Below, one piece after another: positions 1 to 7,097 of a DNA stretch of 20,885 bases; position 1 is the first letter of the stretch; each line of letters begins with the position of its first letter. Under the pieces are notes generated by a model that was not told where the DNA came from, made no database searches, and saw only the letters and a program-made list of their open reading frames with translations. This DNA is from Nitrososphaerota archaeon. Lineage in GTDB: Archaea > Iainarchaeota > Iainarchaeia > Iainarchaeales > VGJJ01. Position numbers and translations under genes: made by a program. Where the stretch lies: NCBI GenBank assembly GCA_020053155.1, contig JAGVNS010000027.1, forward strand, positions 1 through 20,885, written 5' to 3'.

Positions 1-641
1 AATGCGGAGATGAAATTAGTGGTGTTGTTGTCGATGTACCCCTTCCGTTGGAGCGTGGCTCCGATTACGCTGTCGAGCACCGCTCCCACCATCCCCGCGA
101 GCGTGATGACGGCCGCCCAAAAAAGGTTTTGAGTCAGGACAAATGCCAGCAAGCCAAAAATGACCCCTCCAAACGCGGCCGCCACTAATCCCAACAGGGA
201 AACCGCCCCATCCGTTCCGGGAGGGGATGATTGAAGGGTCGTAATGAGCAGGGGTTTTTCGTTTGAGAGGATTCCTATTTCGCTCGACAAGGTATCGGCG
301 AATGCCGCGGAGAGGGAAGCGAAAAACATCACGTTAAATGCAACGGGATTGAGCGTAAGGGCAATGAGGGAAGGACCGATGTTTCCCACGATGTTTACCG
401 TTGAGCGTTTCCCATGCGGTTTTTCCAGAAACCGGTCACGGACCGCGCGTGTGATGAATTCCCCCAACAGAAAAAAAAGAATGATGGCGAAAAAAGAACC
501 TATTCCTCCCCAAAATGCCACATAGAGGGAAGCGACGAGTCCGACGACAATGGCGGTGGGTTTGAGAAGTCCTTTCCAGTGGATGAGAAGCAGGACGAGA
601 ACAAGGGTTACTCCCACCACTATCCACTCGGTGAATTCCAT
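1..641 (-). CDS. DUF92 family integral membrane protein (3' end outside window)
   Basis: Translating the minus strand from the ATG at 641 gives 213 residues that run off the left edge, so the C-terminus is missing. The protein is strongly hydrophobic with about five to six membrane segments. It carries the family-specific stretches KRSTVNIVGNIGPSL (about residues 76-90), a following FADTLSSEIGILS and SPPGTDGAVSLLG, and GAVLDSVIGATLQRKG near the edge. These match the DUF92/TIGR00297 family, whose plant member VTE6 is a phytyl-phosphate kinase; the archaeal substrate is not established and a polyprenyl-phosphate kinase role would be inference. It follows rps3ae on the same strand after 239 nt that contain hairpins, so it may be the last gene of that operon or have its own transcript. 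An in-frame TTG lies a few codons upstream; the ATG was preferred. Confidence 0.85.
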   Translation of the reverse strand, partial: MEFTEWIVVGVTLVLVLLLIHWKGLLKPTAIVVGLVASLYVAFWGGIGSFFAIILFFLLGEFITRAVRDRFLEKPHGKRSTVNIVGNIGPSLIALTLNPVAFNVMFFASLSAAFADTLSSEIGILSNEKPLLITTLQSSPPGTDGAVSLLGLVAAAFGGVIFGLLAFVLTQNLFWAAVITLAGMVGAVLDSVIGATLQRKGYIDNNTTNFISA

Positions 642-789
642 ACTCCATTTCCCAGGCAATCGCGTTTTAATGACTTCCTTGTGGCCTAAAGGTCATGGTA
701 TCCCGCATTCAGAAAGAACGCCGCCCAGCCCTTGAGTCGGGTTGATCGAACGCAAGGGTACTTTCGTTAACGGCACCCTAACTTCCGCG

Positions 790-851
790 TGGCCGCAGGT
801 GAGCGGCCAGGAAAAGGTATCCAACCTTTTGATCAACTTTTGAAAAAAGTT
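790..851. other. three tandem hairpins between rps3ae and the DUF92 gene
   Basis: Three perfect stems follow one another: TGGCCGC/GCGGCCA (790-796 with 803-809, 6-nt loop), AAAAGGT/ACCTTTT (812-818 with 824-830, 5-nt loop) and AACTTT/AAAGTT (835-840 with 846-851). A weaker pairing CCCTTG/CAAGGG (729-734 with 753-758) lies on the other side. No ORF with a start codon occupies 642-880. On the minus strand, the direction of the operon, the third stem has a T-rich arm just after the rps3ae stop, so a terminator or processing site is possible; a small structured RNA is the alternative. The pairing is visible in the sequence, the function is not. Confidence 0.45.
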
Positions 852-880
852 CGAATGATACGAGCGGCTATGCTGCCATT

Positions 881-1510
881 TTAGAGGCGAGTGACTTTCA
901 GCACGTCCACGCGCTTCATGGGGGCGATTTTCCGGATGCTTTCCATCATCCCGCTGGTGGGGTCGCCCGTAACCACATGATTGAGCAGTGCTTCAAAGTC
1001 ATTTTGGGAGGCAACGCCTGCCATTCCTTCGCGCAGCAATTGCCGTACGGCTGCGCGCTTGGGAGATGAAATGTGGTGGGAAACTAACGCGACGCTCTTG
1101 ATTCGGATGCGGGCACCATCCTTGCATGTCACGTCATCCACCGACTCGACTTTGCTTGTCTTTCTCCTCACCAGACGGCGGACAGAGCCTGGCTGGACTT
1201 CAATGGCGTAGAATTGGGTATATGCATTGAGCCCTTGCACGTTGTTCACTCGGAATTTGAGCATCAACTGGCTTTTCTTGATGTTTCCCGTCAGTTCGCG
1301 TGCGCTCACGGAGATGGTCCGGTTCATCAGGTTTTCGGGGTCTTCTCCAGGAGTCTGGGCCAATGCCACGTTGTTGAACAGGGCGGGGGCCAAAACGGTG
1401 AACCATTTCTTGGTTTTCCACTTGTCTACTCCTTTTCGCTTTCGCGCTTTGGGAGCGGTGGATGCCTTGGCGTTTTCCTTGTTGCTCTCTTCCTCAATCA
1501 TTTGTGCCAT
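881..1510 (-). CDS. rps3ae: 30S ribosomal protein S3Ae (eS1)
   Basis: The 209-residue product is the archaeal/eukaryotic small-subunit protein eS1, which sits near the mRNA exit region of the 30S subunit. Recognisable stretches are KWKTKKWFTVLAPALFNNVA (about residues 30-49), the following LAQTPGEDPENLMNRT, and SARELTGNIKKSQLMLKFRV, followed by the conserved C-terminal domain. Length is normal for archaea. The first about 30 residues are lysine/alanine-rich and less conserved. The ATG at 1510 has a purine-rich AGGGGGAA about 7 nt upstream; an in-frame ATG three codons later is possible. It starts 13 nt after rps15, with which it forms an operon, a common archaeal arrangement. Confidence 0.95.
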   Translation of the reverse strand: MAQMIEEESNKENAKASTAPKARKRKGVDKWKTKKWFTVLAPALFNNVALAQTPGEDPENLMNRTISVSARELTGNIKKSQLMLKFRVNNVQGLNAYTQFYAIEVQPGSVRRLVRRKTSKVESVDDVTCKDGARIRIKSVALVSHHISSPKRAAVRQLLREGMAGVASQNDFEALLNHVVTGDPTSGMMESIRKIAPMKRVDVLKVTRL

Positions 1511-1523
1511 GTGAATGTTCCCC

Positions 1524-1943
1524 CTACTTCACCAACAACGCGGCCGTTTCCGGCGTATACTTCCACGTCGCGGGCAGTTTCCCTTCTTTGGTATAGTAAT
1601 GCGCCAGCCTGCGGATCTTTGAGATGGTGATGCGATACCCCCTCTGGGCGGAATAATCCTTCTTGTTTTGGTCCATGTGCTTGCGCAGGGAAACGCTTCG
1701 CTCAATCAGGTTGAGCAAATCATTTGGAATGTCCTGCGCCAGACCCTTTTCGGTCAAAATGGTGTTGATCCTTTTTTGGGTCAAAATTTTGACGTTGGAC
1801 ACCCCATATTGGTCGCGGAGGGCCATCCCTATCTGGGAAGGTCCTAATCCCTGATTGGATAGGTTGGCAATCAGGTCTTCTATTTCGCGGGGTTGGTAGT
1901 CGACCCATTGTCCTTGCTTCGTTTCACTCTTTGCTTTCGCCAT
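1524..1943 (-). CDS. rps15: 30S ribosomal protein S15 (uS15)
   Basis: This is the archaeal long form of uS15, about 139 residues, which binds the central domain of 16S rRNA. The N-terminal extension with WVDYQPREIEDLIANLSNQG and GLGPSQIGMALRDQYGV is typical of archaeal and eukaryotic S13/S15 proteins, and the C-terminal half carries the RGYRITISKIRRLAHYY helix region. The start at 1943 is chosen because the product then begins MAKAKSE and has GGAG 9 nt upstream; an in-frame ATG at 1976 would add 11 unconserved residues and lies inside a leader hairpin. First gene of the rps15-rps3ae operon, behind a TATA box at 2055-2062 and a structured leader. Confidence 0.95.
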   Translation of the reverse strand: MAKAKSETKQGQWVDYQPREIEDLIANLSNQGLGPSQIGMALRDQYGVSNVKILTQKRINTILTEKGLAQDIPNDLLNLIERSVSLRKHMDQNKKDYSAQRGYRITISKIRRLAHYYTKEGKLPATWKYTPETAALLVK

Positions 1944-1963
1944 ACTGAAATTCTCCTGCATAT

Positions 1964-2030
1964 CCGTTAAACGCATAACGGTACCAATTCCGTCTGTTTG
2001 GGAGCGGAATTAGCTTGGGTTAGAACCAAG
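1964..2030 (-). promoter_or_regulatory. structured 5' leader of rps15 with three stem-loops
   Basis: Between the predicted transcription start (about 2032) and the rps15 ATG there are three perfect inverted repeats in a row: CTTGG/CCAAG (2014-2018 with 2026-2030), AATTCCG/CGGAATT (1986-1992 with 2005-2011, 12-nt loop) and CCGTTA/TAACGG (1964-1969 with 1976-1981, 6-nt loop). The last one ends about 20 nt before the ATG, just upstream of the ribosome site. Ribosomal protein leaders that mimic rRNA and bind the encoded protein are well known, including for bacterial S15; that this leader works the same way is inference. Confidence 0.5.
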
Positions 2031-2054
2031 ATAGTGGAAAACCCCTGAAAAAGG

Positions 2055-2062
2055 TTTATATA
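2055..2062 (-). promoter_or_regulatory. TATA box for the rps15 operon
   Basis: TATATAAA read on the minus strand, about 112 nt upstream of the rps15 start. Transcription would begin near 2032 and give a leader of about 90 nt. The same 8 bp read TTTATATA on the plus strand with an A-rich BRE-like GAAAAAGG in front, but no plus-strand gene follows, so the minus direction is preferred. Confidence 0.6.
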
Positions 2063-2091
2063 GGTTGGGAAAGAGGCGTGCCATAATTAGG

Positions 2092-2098
2092 AAAAAAA
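2092..2098 (-). terminator. T-tract downstream of bud32
   Basis: Seven consecutive T on the minus strand, about 60 nt after the bud32 stop and just before the rps15 TATA box. Short T runs act as archaeal terminators, so this is a plausible end for the valS-lipoprotein-bud32 transcript. No strong hairpin precedes it. Confidence 0.35.
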
Positions 2099-2159
2099 GA
2101 GCCACATTAAGGTATCCAGAGGAACGGGGGAAGCGGGCCGCCAAATGGAATAACGGGGG

Positions 2160-2804
2160 TCACGCATACCTAATCCGTGCTTCCACTTCTTCCATTTTTT
2201 TCAATGTTTCCTTTTTTCCTCCGCTTTTCAGATAGGATTGGTGAATAATGCCCCATCCCAGAGGGAAGCTTGAATGCGTGGCGGTAAATGTTTTTTTCAA
2301 ATTCACCAAATCAACGGCCCAATCCTCCATTTTTTGGGAATGAAAACCTAATCCGAAATCAATTAGAATGGGTTCATTTCCTTTTTTTGTTTTTCGAACC
2401 AGCACATTACTTGTTGTCAAGTCCCCATGAACGATGCCGTGCCCATGAAGCGTGGCGATGATTTTTCCAAATTCGGTGCATAGTATCTTTTTTGATTTCG
2501 CACTTTCTTTTTTGGAAAGCAAAACGTGCTTTAGGCGGGGGGCATCAATGTACTCCATGGTGAGATTGGCATTGACTTTGTCCACGGCAAACAGAATGGG
2601 GGAAATAATTCCAAACGTTTTAACATGGTGCAGCAAGCGTGCCTCGTTTGCCGTTCGCTCTTTTCGCAAGCGTGCATCCAAATCAGGGTGGCGGTATTTT
2701 TTGGGTACGCGGGTCTTTTCAACGACCCATTGCCCAAACATTTTCTTTTTTTGAAGCGTGGCTTCCGCCCCCATTGAAAGGAAAAGGGAATCAGGCATAC
2801 GCAT
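2160..2804 (-). CDS. bud32: KEOPS complex kinase Bud32
   Basis: A small atypical protein kinase/ATPase of about 214 residues, the Bud32 (PRPK) subunit of KEOPS, which supports Kae1 in making the t6A base of tRNAs reading ANN codons. Visible motifs are the N-terminal MGAEATL nucleotide-binding strand, EARLLHHVKTFGI (helix C region), TMEYIDAPRLK, the catalytic loop HGDLTTSNVLV and the metal-binding IDFGLGF. The short tail ending EARIRYA resembles the basic C-terminus important in other Bud32 proteins. It is not fused to Kae1, which lies at 13762-14736. The ATG at 2804 overlaps the stop of the upstream lipoprotein gene as TAATG; an ATG two codons later (2798) is also possible. Confidence 0.92.
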   Translation of the reverse strand: MRMPDSLFLSMGAEATLQKKKMFGQWVVEKTRVPKKYRHPDLDARLRKERTANEARLLHHVKTFGIISPILFAVDKVNANLTMEYIDAPRLKHVLLSKKESAKSKKILCTEFGKIIATLHGHGIVHGDLTTSNVLVRKTKKGNEPILIDFGLGFHSQKMEDWAVDLVNLKKTFTATHSSFPLGWGIIHQSYLKSGGKKETLKKMEEVEARIRYA

Positions 2805-3364
2805 TACAACGGGGTTCCACATGCGGTTTTAAGGGCATCGATTTGGAGGGCATATTCCATGGTCGTTTGACCCGTTGTCGTTATGAGGGCGTTTTCGAGA
2901 TAGTCCACTCCCACCTCATTGGAAATGGATATGTTTTCCCGCACGCGTTCAAATGCCGTGTGCGCTTCTTGGCTTTTTTCTTTGGCGGTTTGAAATTTTT
3001 CAAGGGATACTACCAAAGGCGTTCCTTTTCCGCAATCCGTCACTGTCTCTGACGCTGTTTCCAGTGCGCTATTCCCGCTTTCAAGGGCGCGGTACATTTC
3101 AATCAGGGCCAAACTCCCATCTATATATTCGTTTAACGTCCCTCCATCCAACCCCCCGCTTTGGCGGATGCGCACCCTGAACGCGCGCAATTCATTTTCA
3201 TATAACACCCTATCGTTTTCGGCGGTTGGGGCCAGCAGACCGTTTTGAACGTGCGTTTCGCGGAGAGCGCGGAGCTCTTTGGCTACTGCCCGCGAATCGC
3301 TCCCGATTACGCACCCTGCCCCGACGAGTATGAGCAGGATTCCCATCATTCCAATCAGGCGCAT
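2804..3364 (-). CDS. small predicted lipoprotein of unknown function
   Basis: The 186-residue product begins with a hydrophobic segment and a lipobox-like VGAGC (Cys18), so it is probably exported and anchored to the outer face of the membrane. The mature part is mostly helical in appearance, charged, and rich in Glu, Ala and Thr, with two further Cys (in TDCGKG and TACGTP) that could form a disulfide. No catalytic motif or known family was recognised. It lies between valS and bud32; its start is 24 nt after the valS stop, and a TATA box overlapping the valS stop could provide a leaderless transcript. Its stop overlaps the bud32 start, so the two are likely co-expressed, though a functional link is not implied. 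Confidence 0.75.
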   Translation of the reverse strand: MRLIGMMGILLILVGAGCVIGSDSRAVAKELRALRETHVQNGLLAPTAENDRVLYENELRAFRVRIRQSGGLDGGTLNEYIDGSLALIEMYRALESGNSALETASETVTDCGKGTPLVVSLEKFQTAKEKSQEAHTAFERVRENISISNEVGVDYLENALITTTGQTTMEYALQIDALKTACGTPL

Positions 3365-3385
3365 ACGGCCTTAGACGAGTTGGAT

Positions 3386-3393
3386 TATTTAAA
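3386..3393 (-). promoter_or_regulatory. TATA box overlapping the valS stop codon
   Basis: TTTAAATA on the minus strand, centred about 25 nt before the ATG at 3364, the spacing expected for a leaderless archaeal transcript. It includes the valS TAA. It would let the lipoprotein-bud32 pair be transcribed independently of valS. Confidence 0.5.
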
Positions 3394-5779
3394 GTTCTAT
3401 CTTTGGAATGGGTCCCCACATCAAGGATTGAATAGAGTGGGCGGCCTTCAAGTCGTTTTCGATGGAAGAAAAAGTCTTTGGAATGGTGGCCATTCGAATG
3501 GGGGTTTTGAGGTTTCCCCCGCTTTCGCGCTTCGTCTTCCAAATGAGTGAATTGAGTTCCATGAGCCCATCACCCGTAAATTCTATGGGGGCTGTTTTAG
3601 CAGAAACCGGGTATGACCCCCCATGAATGTCTTTTTCATGCAGGTGACCATACACATGATATGAAAACAACGGGATGATGGGTGCAAAGAGTTGGAGAAG
3701 GGTGTCCAGGCAATGGTGGAGGGTATATTTTGCCGCCTCGCTTTCTTGGGTTGAAAACGCGTTCCCTTCATTGTAGGCGCGATTTTTAGCCAACTCTAAA
3801 TAATGGGAGGCAAAGGTTTCCCACAAAAAGTGACGCAAGCGTGTTGAGGGGGTATGATAATCGTAATTCTCGAATCCCGCACGGCACGTTTCAGTAAGCG
3901 TGTTCAATTCTCCCACAATCCATTCGTCCAAGGGTTGAAGTTTTGGTTTTTGGATGGGCTTTTGAAATCCCGAAACAAACCGCGCCACGTTCCAAAACTT
4001 CGTGAGGGTTTTCCCCGCCCCTTCAATGCGTTCAACGCTGCAGCTTAAGTCTGTACTCGAGAGGTTTCCTTCCAGGGCAATCCACAAACGGAAAGGTTCC
4101 GCCCCAAAGCGATTGAGCATTTCGGAGGGGTCAATGATGTTTCCCAGCGACTTGGACATTTTGGTCCCTTTCTCGTCAAGAATGTGATAATTGATCCATG
4201 CATGCTCGAACAATTTTTCGCCGTGCAGTAAATAGTGTTTCAGGAGCGAATAATACAGCCAGGTTCGAATAATTTCTTTTCCTTGCGGACGTAACGTGCA
4301 TGGAATGTGCTTTTTGAAAAATGAATCGTTTCGCCCTTTTCCCAAAATGTAGGCGGCCGAATTGGAGGAGTCGAACCACGTGTCAAACACGCGGGTTTCC
4401 CCCACAAAGGAAGCATACCCGCACTTTTCACACTTTTTGGCGGGGCACTTTTCCTTCCAGGGTTGGTAATATTTTCCCTTGGGGGGGATAAATGGGTGGC
4501 GACACTTTTCACAGTACCACAGGGGGATTTCGGTTCCATAATATCGTCTCCGCGAAATGGGCCAGTCGATTTTGACGTTGTTGATCCAATCAATGAGGAT
4601 TTGTCTTGACTCCGGAGCGTGAAAATGGAGTTCGTTAGCAATGACGAGCATCTCCTTTTTTACGTGCGTCTGTTTCACGTAGAGTTCGGGCATGGCAATG
4701 AATTCAATCACGTCTTTGCTCCGCTCACACAATGGAATGGAGTGCATTATTTTCTGCTGCTTGACCAGCAATCCTTTGTTTTTCATTTCTTCTATTATTT
4801 TTTCCCGTGCCTCTTTTGTTTTGAGTCCCTTCAAAAATCCAGCGGCCTCGGTCATTCGTCCGGTCTCGTTGATGCAGGATTGGGGTTCGATTCCCATTTC
4901 AATGAGGAAGCGGATGGCATCCGTATCCCCCGCGGAACGGGACATGAAAACAAGCCCTGTTCCAAACGCCGGGTCGGCCACGGGGTGCGAAATGATGGGA
5001 ACTTCAATATCATATATTGGAACGCGGGCCTTTTTCCCTTCCAAATGAGTGTAGCGCTTATCGGAGGGATTGAAAATAATCATGGCGGCCGTGCACAAAA
5101 GCTCCGGCCGAGTCGTGGCAATGACTACTTTTTCTTTTTTGCTTGTTTCGATGAAAATGACCTCATTGAGAAACGTTTCTTTTTCCCCGCGAATGATTTC
5201 CGAATCGCTTAACGTGGTTCGGCACCCCGGGCAATAATTATTGAGACGCGAATCCTCATACACCAATCCCTTGTTCCACAAGTCAATGAACGTGTCCTGC
5301 GTGAGGGTGCGGTATTCCAGGCTATCCGTCTCGTACATGTCCCCCGGCTTTTCCCCCACTTCCCAGGAGTTGAAGCTGATTCCCGCACGGAAAAAAGAGT
5401 CAAGGGAGAGGACGCTGCTCTCATTAAGCACCGTTTTGCACATTTCGAGAAACTTTTCACGCTCAACCTCATGCAACCGCACTTTGAACTTTTTCTCTGC
5501 GGCCGTTTCAATGGGCAACCCATTCCGGTCCATTCCTAATGGGAAAAGGACGCGAAACCCGTTCATGCGTTTGTAGCGCGCAAACATATCCATGATGGCA
5601 TACGTGGAGAGGTGACCCATGTGAATGGGCGCATTGATGTAAGGGGGTGGCGTGTCAATGGAAAAGACGGGCTTCTTTTGGGTTTTTTCCTCAAACGCAT
5701 ACGTCTTTTCCTTTTTCCATTTCTCCAAAATGGGGGCTTCGGAGGCTTTCTCCCAGTGCTTGGCATCGAGGGGGGGCAT
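3389..5779 (-). CDS. valS: valyl-tRNA synthetase
   Basis: A class I aminoacyl-tRNA synthetase of 796 residues that charges tRNA-Val. The HIGH motif is HMGH at residues 53-56, after SIDTPPPYINAP; MDRNGLPIE follows, the CP1 editing domain includes VVIATTRPELLCTAA, a zinc-type cluster (CEKC, CPAKKCEKC) precedes VFDTWFDSSNSAA, and the KMSKS loop reads GTKMSKSLGNIIDPSEML. These features and DTWFDSS point to ValRS rather than IleRS or LeuRS. The protein is somewhat shorter than many archaeal ValRS because the C-terminal anticodon-binding part is compact. The ATG at 5779 is preceded by TTTTAAT about 27 nt upstream, consistent with a leaderless transcript that starts a new operon after dnaJ. Confidence 0.93.
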   Translation of the reverse strand: MPPLDAKHWEKASEAPILEKWKKEKTYAFEEKTQKKPVFSIDTPPPYINAPIHMGHLSTYAIMDMFARYKRMNGFRVLFPLGMDRNGLPIETAAEKKFKVRLHEVEREKFLEMCKTVLNESSVLSLDSFFRAGISFNSWEVGEKPGDMYETDSLEYRTLTQDTFIDLWNKGLVYEDSRLNNYCPGCRTTLSDSEIIRGEKETFLNEVIFIETSKKEKVVIATTRPELLCTAAMIIFNPSDKRYTHLEGKKARVPIYDIEVPIISHPVADPAFGTGLVFMSRSAGDTDAIRFLIEMGIEPQSCINETGRMTEAAGFLKGLKTKEAREKIIEEMKNKGLLVKQQKIMHSIPLCERSKDVIEFIAMPELYVKQTHVKKEMLVIANELHFHAPESRQILIDWINNVKIDWPISRRRYYGTEIPLWYCEKCRHPFIPPKGKYYQPWKEKCPAKKCEKCGYASFVGETRVFDTWFDSSNSAAYILGKGRNDSFFKKHIPCTLRPQGKEIIRTWLYYSLLKHYLLHGEKLFEHAWINYHILDEKGTKMSKSLGNIIDPSEMLNRFGAEPFRLWIALEGNLSSTDLSCSVERIEGAGKTLTKFWNVARFVSGFQKPIQKPKLQPLDEWIVGELNTLTETCRAGFENYDYHTPSTRLRHFLWETFASHYLELAKNRAYNEGNAFSTQESEAAKYTLHHCLDTLLQLFAPIIPLFSYHVYGHLHEKDIHGGSYPVSAKTAPIEFTGDGLMELNSLIWKTKRESGGNLKTPIRMATIPKTFSSIENDLKAAHSIQSLMWGPIPKIEL

Positions 5780-5802
5780 GATAGGACTGCATAAGCAAAG
5801 GG

Positions 5803-5809
5803 ATTAAAA
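5803..5809 (-). promoter_or_regulatory. possible TATA box for valS
   Basis: TTTTAAT on the minus strand, centred about 27 nt before the valS ATG and lying in the 56-nt gap after dnaJ. The spacing fits a leaderless start; the match to the TATA consensus is only moderate. Confidence 0.4.
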
Positions 5810-5835
5810 CCTTCAATGGGAACAAATGAAAAAAG

Positions 5836-6993
5836 TCAATTAAATCCCAAAAATCCTTTCTTTTTTGACTTTGGGAGTTCTTTTCCTTCTTTTGTTTCAA
5901 GTGAACGCAATTGTTCCAGGAGTTCTTTTTCTTCATTGGAGAGCTTTCCGGGAACCTCAATTTCAACTTTCACGTATTCGTCCCCGTACGCGCTTTCATT
6001 TAGGACTTTGATTCCTTTCCCTTTCAAGCGAAAAATGGCCCCTGGTTTGGTCCCGGGAGGAATGGTCAGCGTGGCGGTCTTGTTTCCCAGAATGGGAACC
6101 TCTACTTCCCCCCCTAATACTGCATCTGGGTACGGGATGGTTTTCTCCATGTACACGTCTTCCCCATCCCGCTTGAAGAGAGGGTGGGGTTTCACGTGCA
6201 AGACCACATACACGTCCCCTTTTTTTCCATCGGAAAAATTTCCCTGTTTGGGAACGCGAAGGTGGTTGCCGGTATCCACCCCCCCGGGGATGGCAACCTC
6301 TATCATGCTCGTTTTTTGCACGCTTCCGTTTCCGTGGCAGGTTTTGCACGGGTCGGTGAGCATCTCCCCTTTCCCTTGGCAATGGGAACAAATGGCCGTG
6401 GTCTGAAACAATCCGAACGGCGTCCGTTGGGTGTGGGTTTCCATTCCCCGTCCTTTGCAGTTCGTACACGCCTGTTTTTTTCCGCTGACGCTTCCACTGC
6501 CCCCGCATTTGTCGCATTCTCCTTGATGCGTGACATGAATGGTTTTAGTGGCCCCGAATGCGGCTTCTTCGAATTCCAATTCCACATCCACACGGACGTG
6601 CAACGGTTTGGCTCGTGAGCGTGCATTCTCCGAATAGAATTCTCCCCCGAACGCTTGGCGGATGAAATCGTCCATTCCGGAGAAACCTCCTTGACTGCCC
6701 CCGAAAAAATCGGAAAAGTCAAACCCAGACATTCCCCCGGATCCCTGACCAAATCCTGAAAATCCTTGATTCGCCGCATCGCTGCCGAATTGGTCGTATG
6801 TTTGTCTTTTTTGCGCGTTGGACAAGACCAAGTATGCCTCGCTTATTTCCTTGAATCTTTCCGTGGCATGCGGGCTCTTGTTCACGTCCGGGTGCCATTG
6901 TTTGGCGAGTTTTTTGTATGCCACTTTTATTTCCGCCTCTGGGGCAGAACGGGAAATTCCCAAAACAGCGTAATAGTCTTTTTTGTTGGCCAT
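5836..6993 (-). CDS. dnaJ: chaperone DnaJ (Hsp40, type I)
   Basis: The 385-residue product is a full type I J-protein that stimulates the DnaK ATPase and delivers unfolded substrates. In order it has the J domain with HPD (about residues 34-36), a Gly/Phe-rich linker (about 74-115), four CxxCxGxG zinc repeats (CDKCGGSG, CTNCKGRG, CSHCQGKG, CKTCHGNG), and the two C-terminal beta domains with IPGGVDTGNHLRV and IPPGTKPGAIFRLKGKG. The C-terminus is Lys-rich. DnaK-system genes in archaea are generally considered to have come from bacteria. It follows dnaK after 104 nt that contain several hairpins, so it could be read through or have its own promoter (CTTTAATTC near 7039-7047). No clear ribosome site precedes the ATG. 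Confidence 0.95.
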   Translation of the reverse strand: MANKKDYYAVLGISRSAPEAEIKVAYKKLAKQWHPDVNKSPHATERFKEISEAYLVLSNAQKRQTYDQFGSDAANQGFSGFGQGSGGMSGFDFSDFFGGSQGGFSGMDDFIRQAFGGEFYSENARSRAKPLHVRVDVELEFEEAAFGATKTIHVTHQGECDKCGGSGSVSGKKQACTNCKGRGMETHTQRTPFGLFQTTAICSHCQGKGEMLTDPCKTCHGNGSVQKTSMIEVAIPGGVDTGNHLRVPKQGNFSDGKKGDVYVVLHVKPHPLFKRDGEDVYMEKTIPYPDAVLGGEVEVPILGNKTATLTIPPGTKPGAIFRLKGKGIKVLNESAYGDEYVKVEIEVPGKLSNEEKELLEQLRSLETKEGKELPKSKKKGFLGFN

Positions 6994-7016
6994 GTTTGTT
7001 TTTTCCCACGCAGATA

Positions 7017-7078
7017 CTCCTCGTGTAAAGGAGGGTTAGAATTAAAGAAGGGTTCTAGGCCGCCTCGTAGGGGCGGTC
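7017..7078. other. hairpin cluster in the dnaK-dnaJ gap
   Basis: Three short inverted repeats lie in the 104-nt gap: CTCCT/AGGAG (7017-7021 with 7029-7033), TAGAA/TTCTA (7037-7041 with 7053-7057) and CCGCC/GGCGG (7060-7064 with 7072-7076, 7-nt loop), the last extendable by a wobble and a GC pair on the plus strand. They could separate the dnaK and dnaJ messages by partial termination, processing or RNA stability. No coding ORF was seen here. Confidence 0.35.
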
Positions 7079-7097
7079 AATCCCCCCATCTAACGCG

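Noticed and set aside
244..735. Plus-strand ORFs at the left end
   Set aside because: They are shadows of the DUF92 gene on the minus strand, which has coherent membrane-protein motifs.
849..860. GTTCGAATGA, resembling the T-loop of a tRNA
   Set aside because: The flanking bases do not form a T-stem, and no acceptor or anticodon stem can be drawn around it on either strand.
2047..2160. Strong plus-strand promoter-like GAAAAAGG-TTTATATA suggesting a plus-strand RNA or gene
   Set aside because: No ORF or clear RNA fold follows on the plus strand before the bud32 stop; the minus-strand rps15 operon explains the TATA box.
3389..5779. Leucyl- or isoleucyl-tRNA synthetase as identity
   Set aside because: DTPPPYINAPIHMGH, the zinc cluster before DTWFDSS, and the overall size fit ValRS better.
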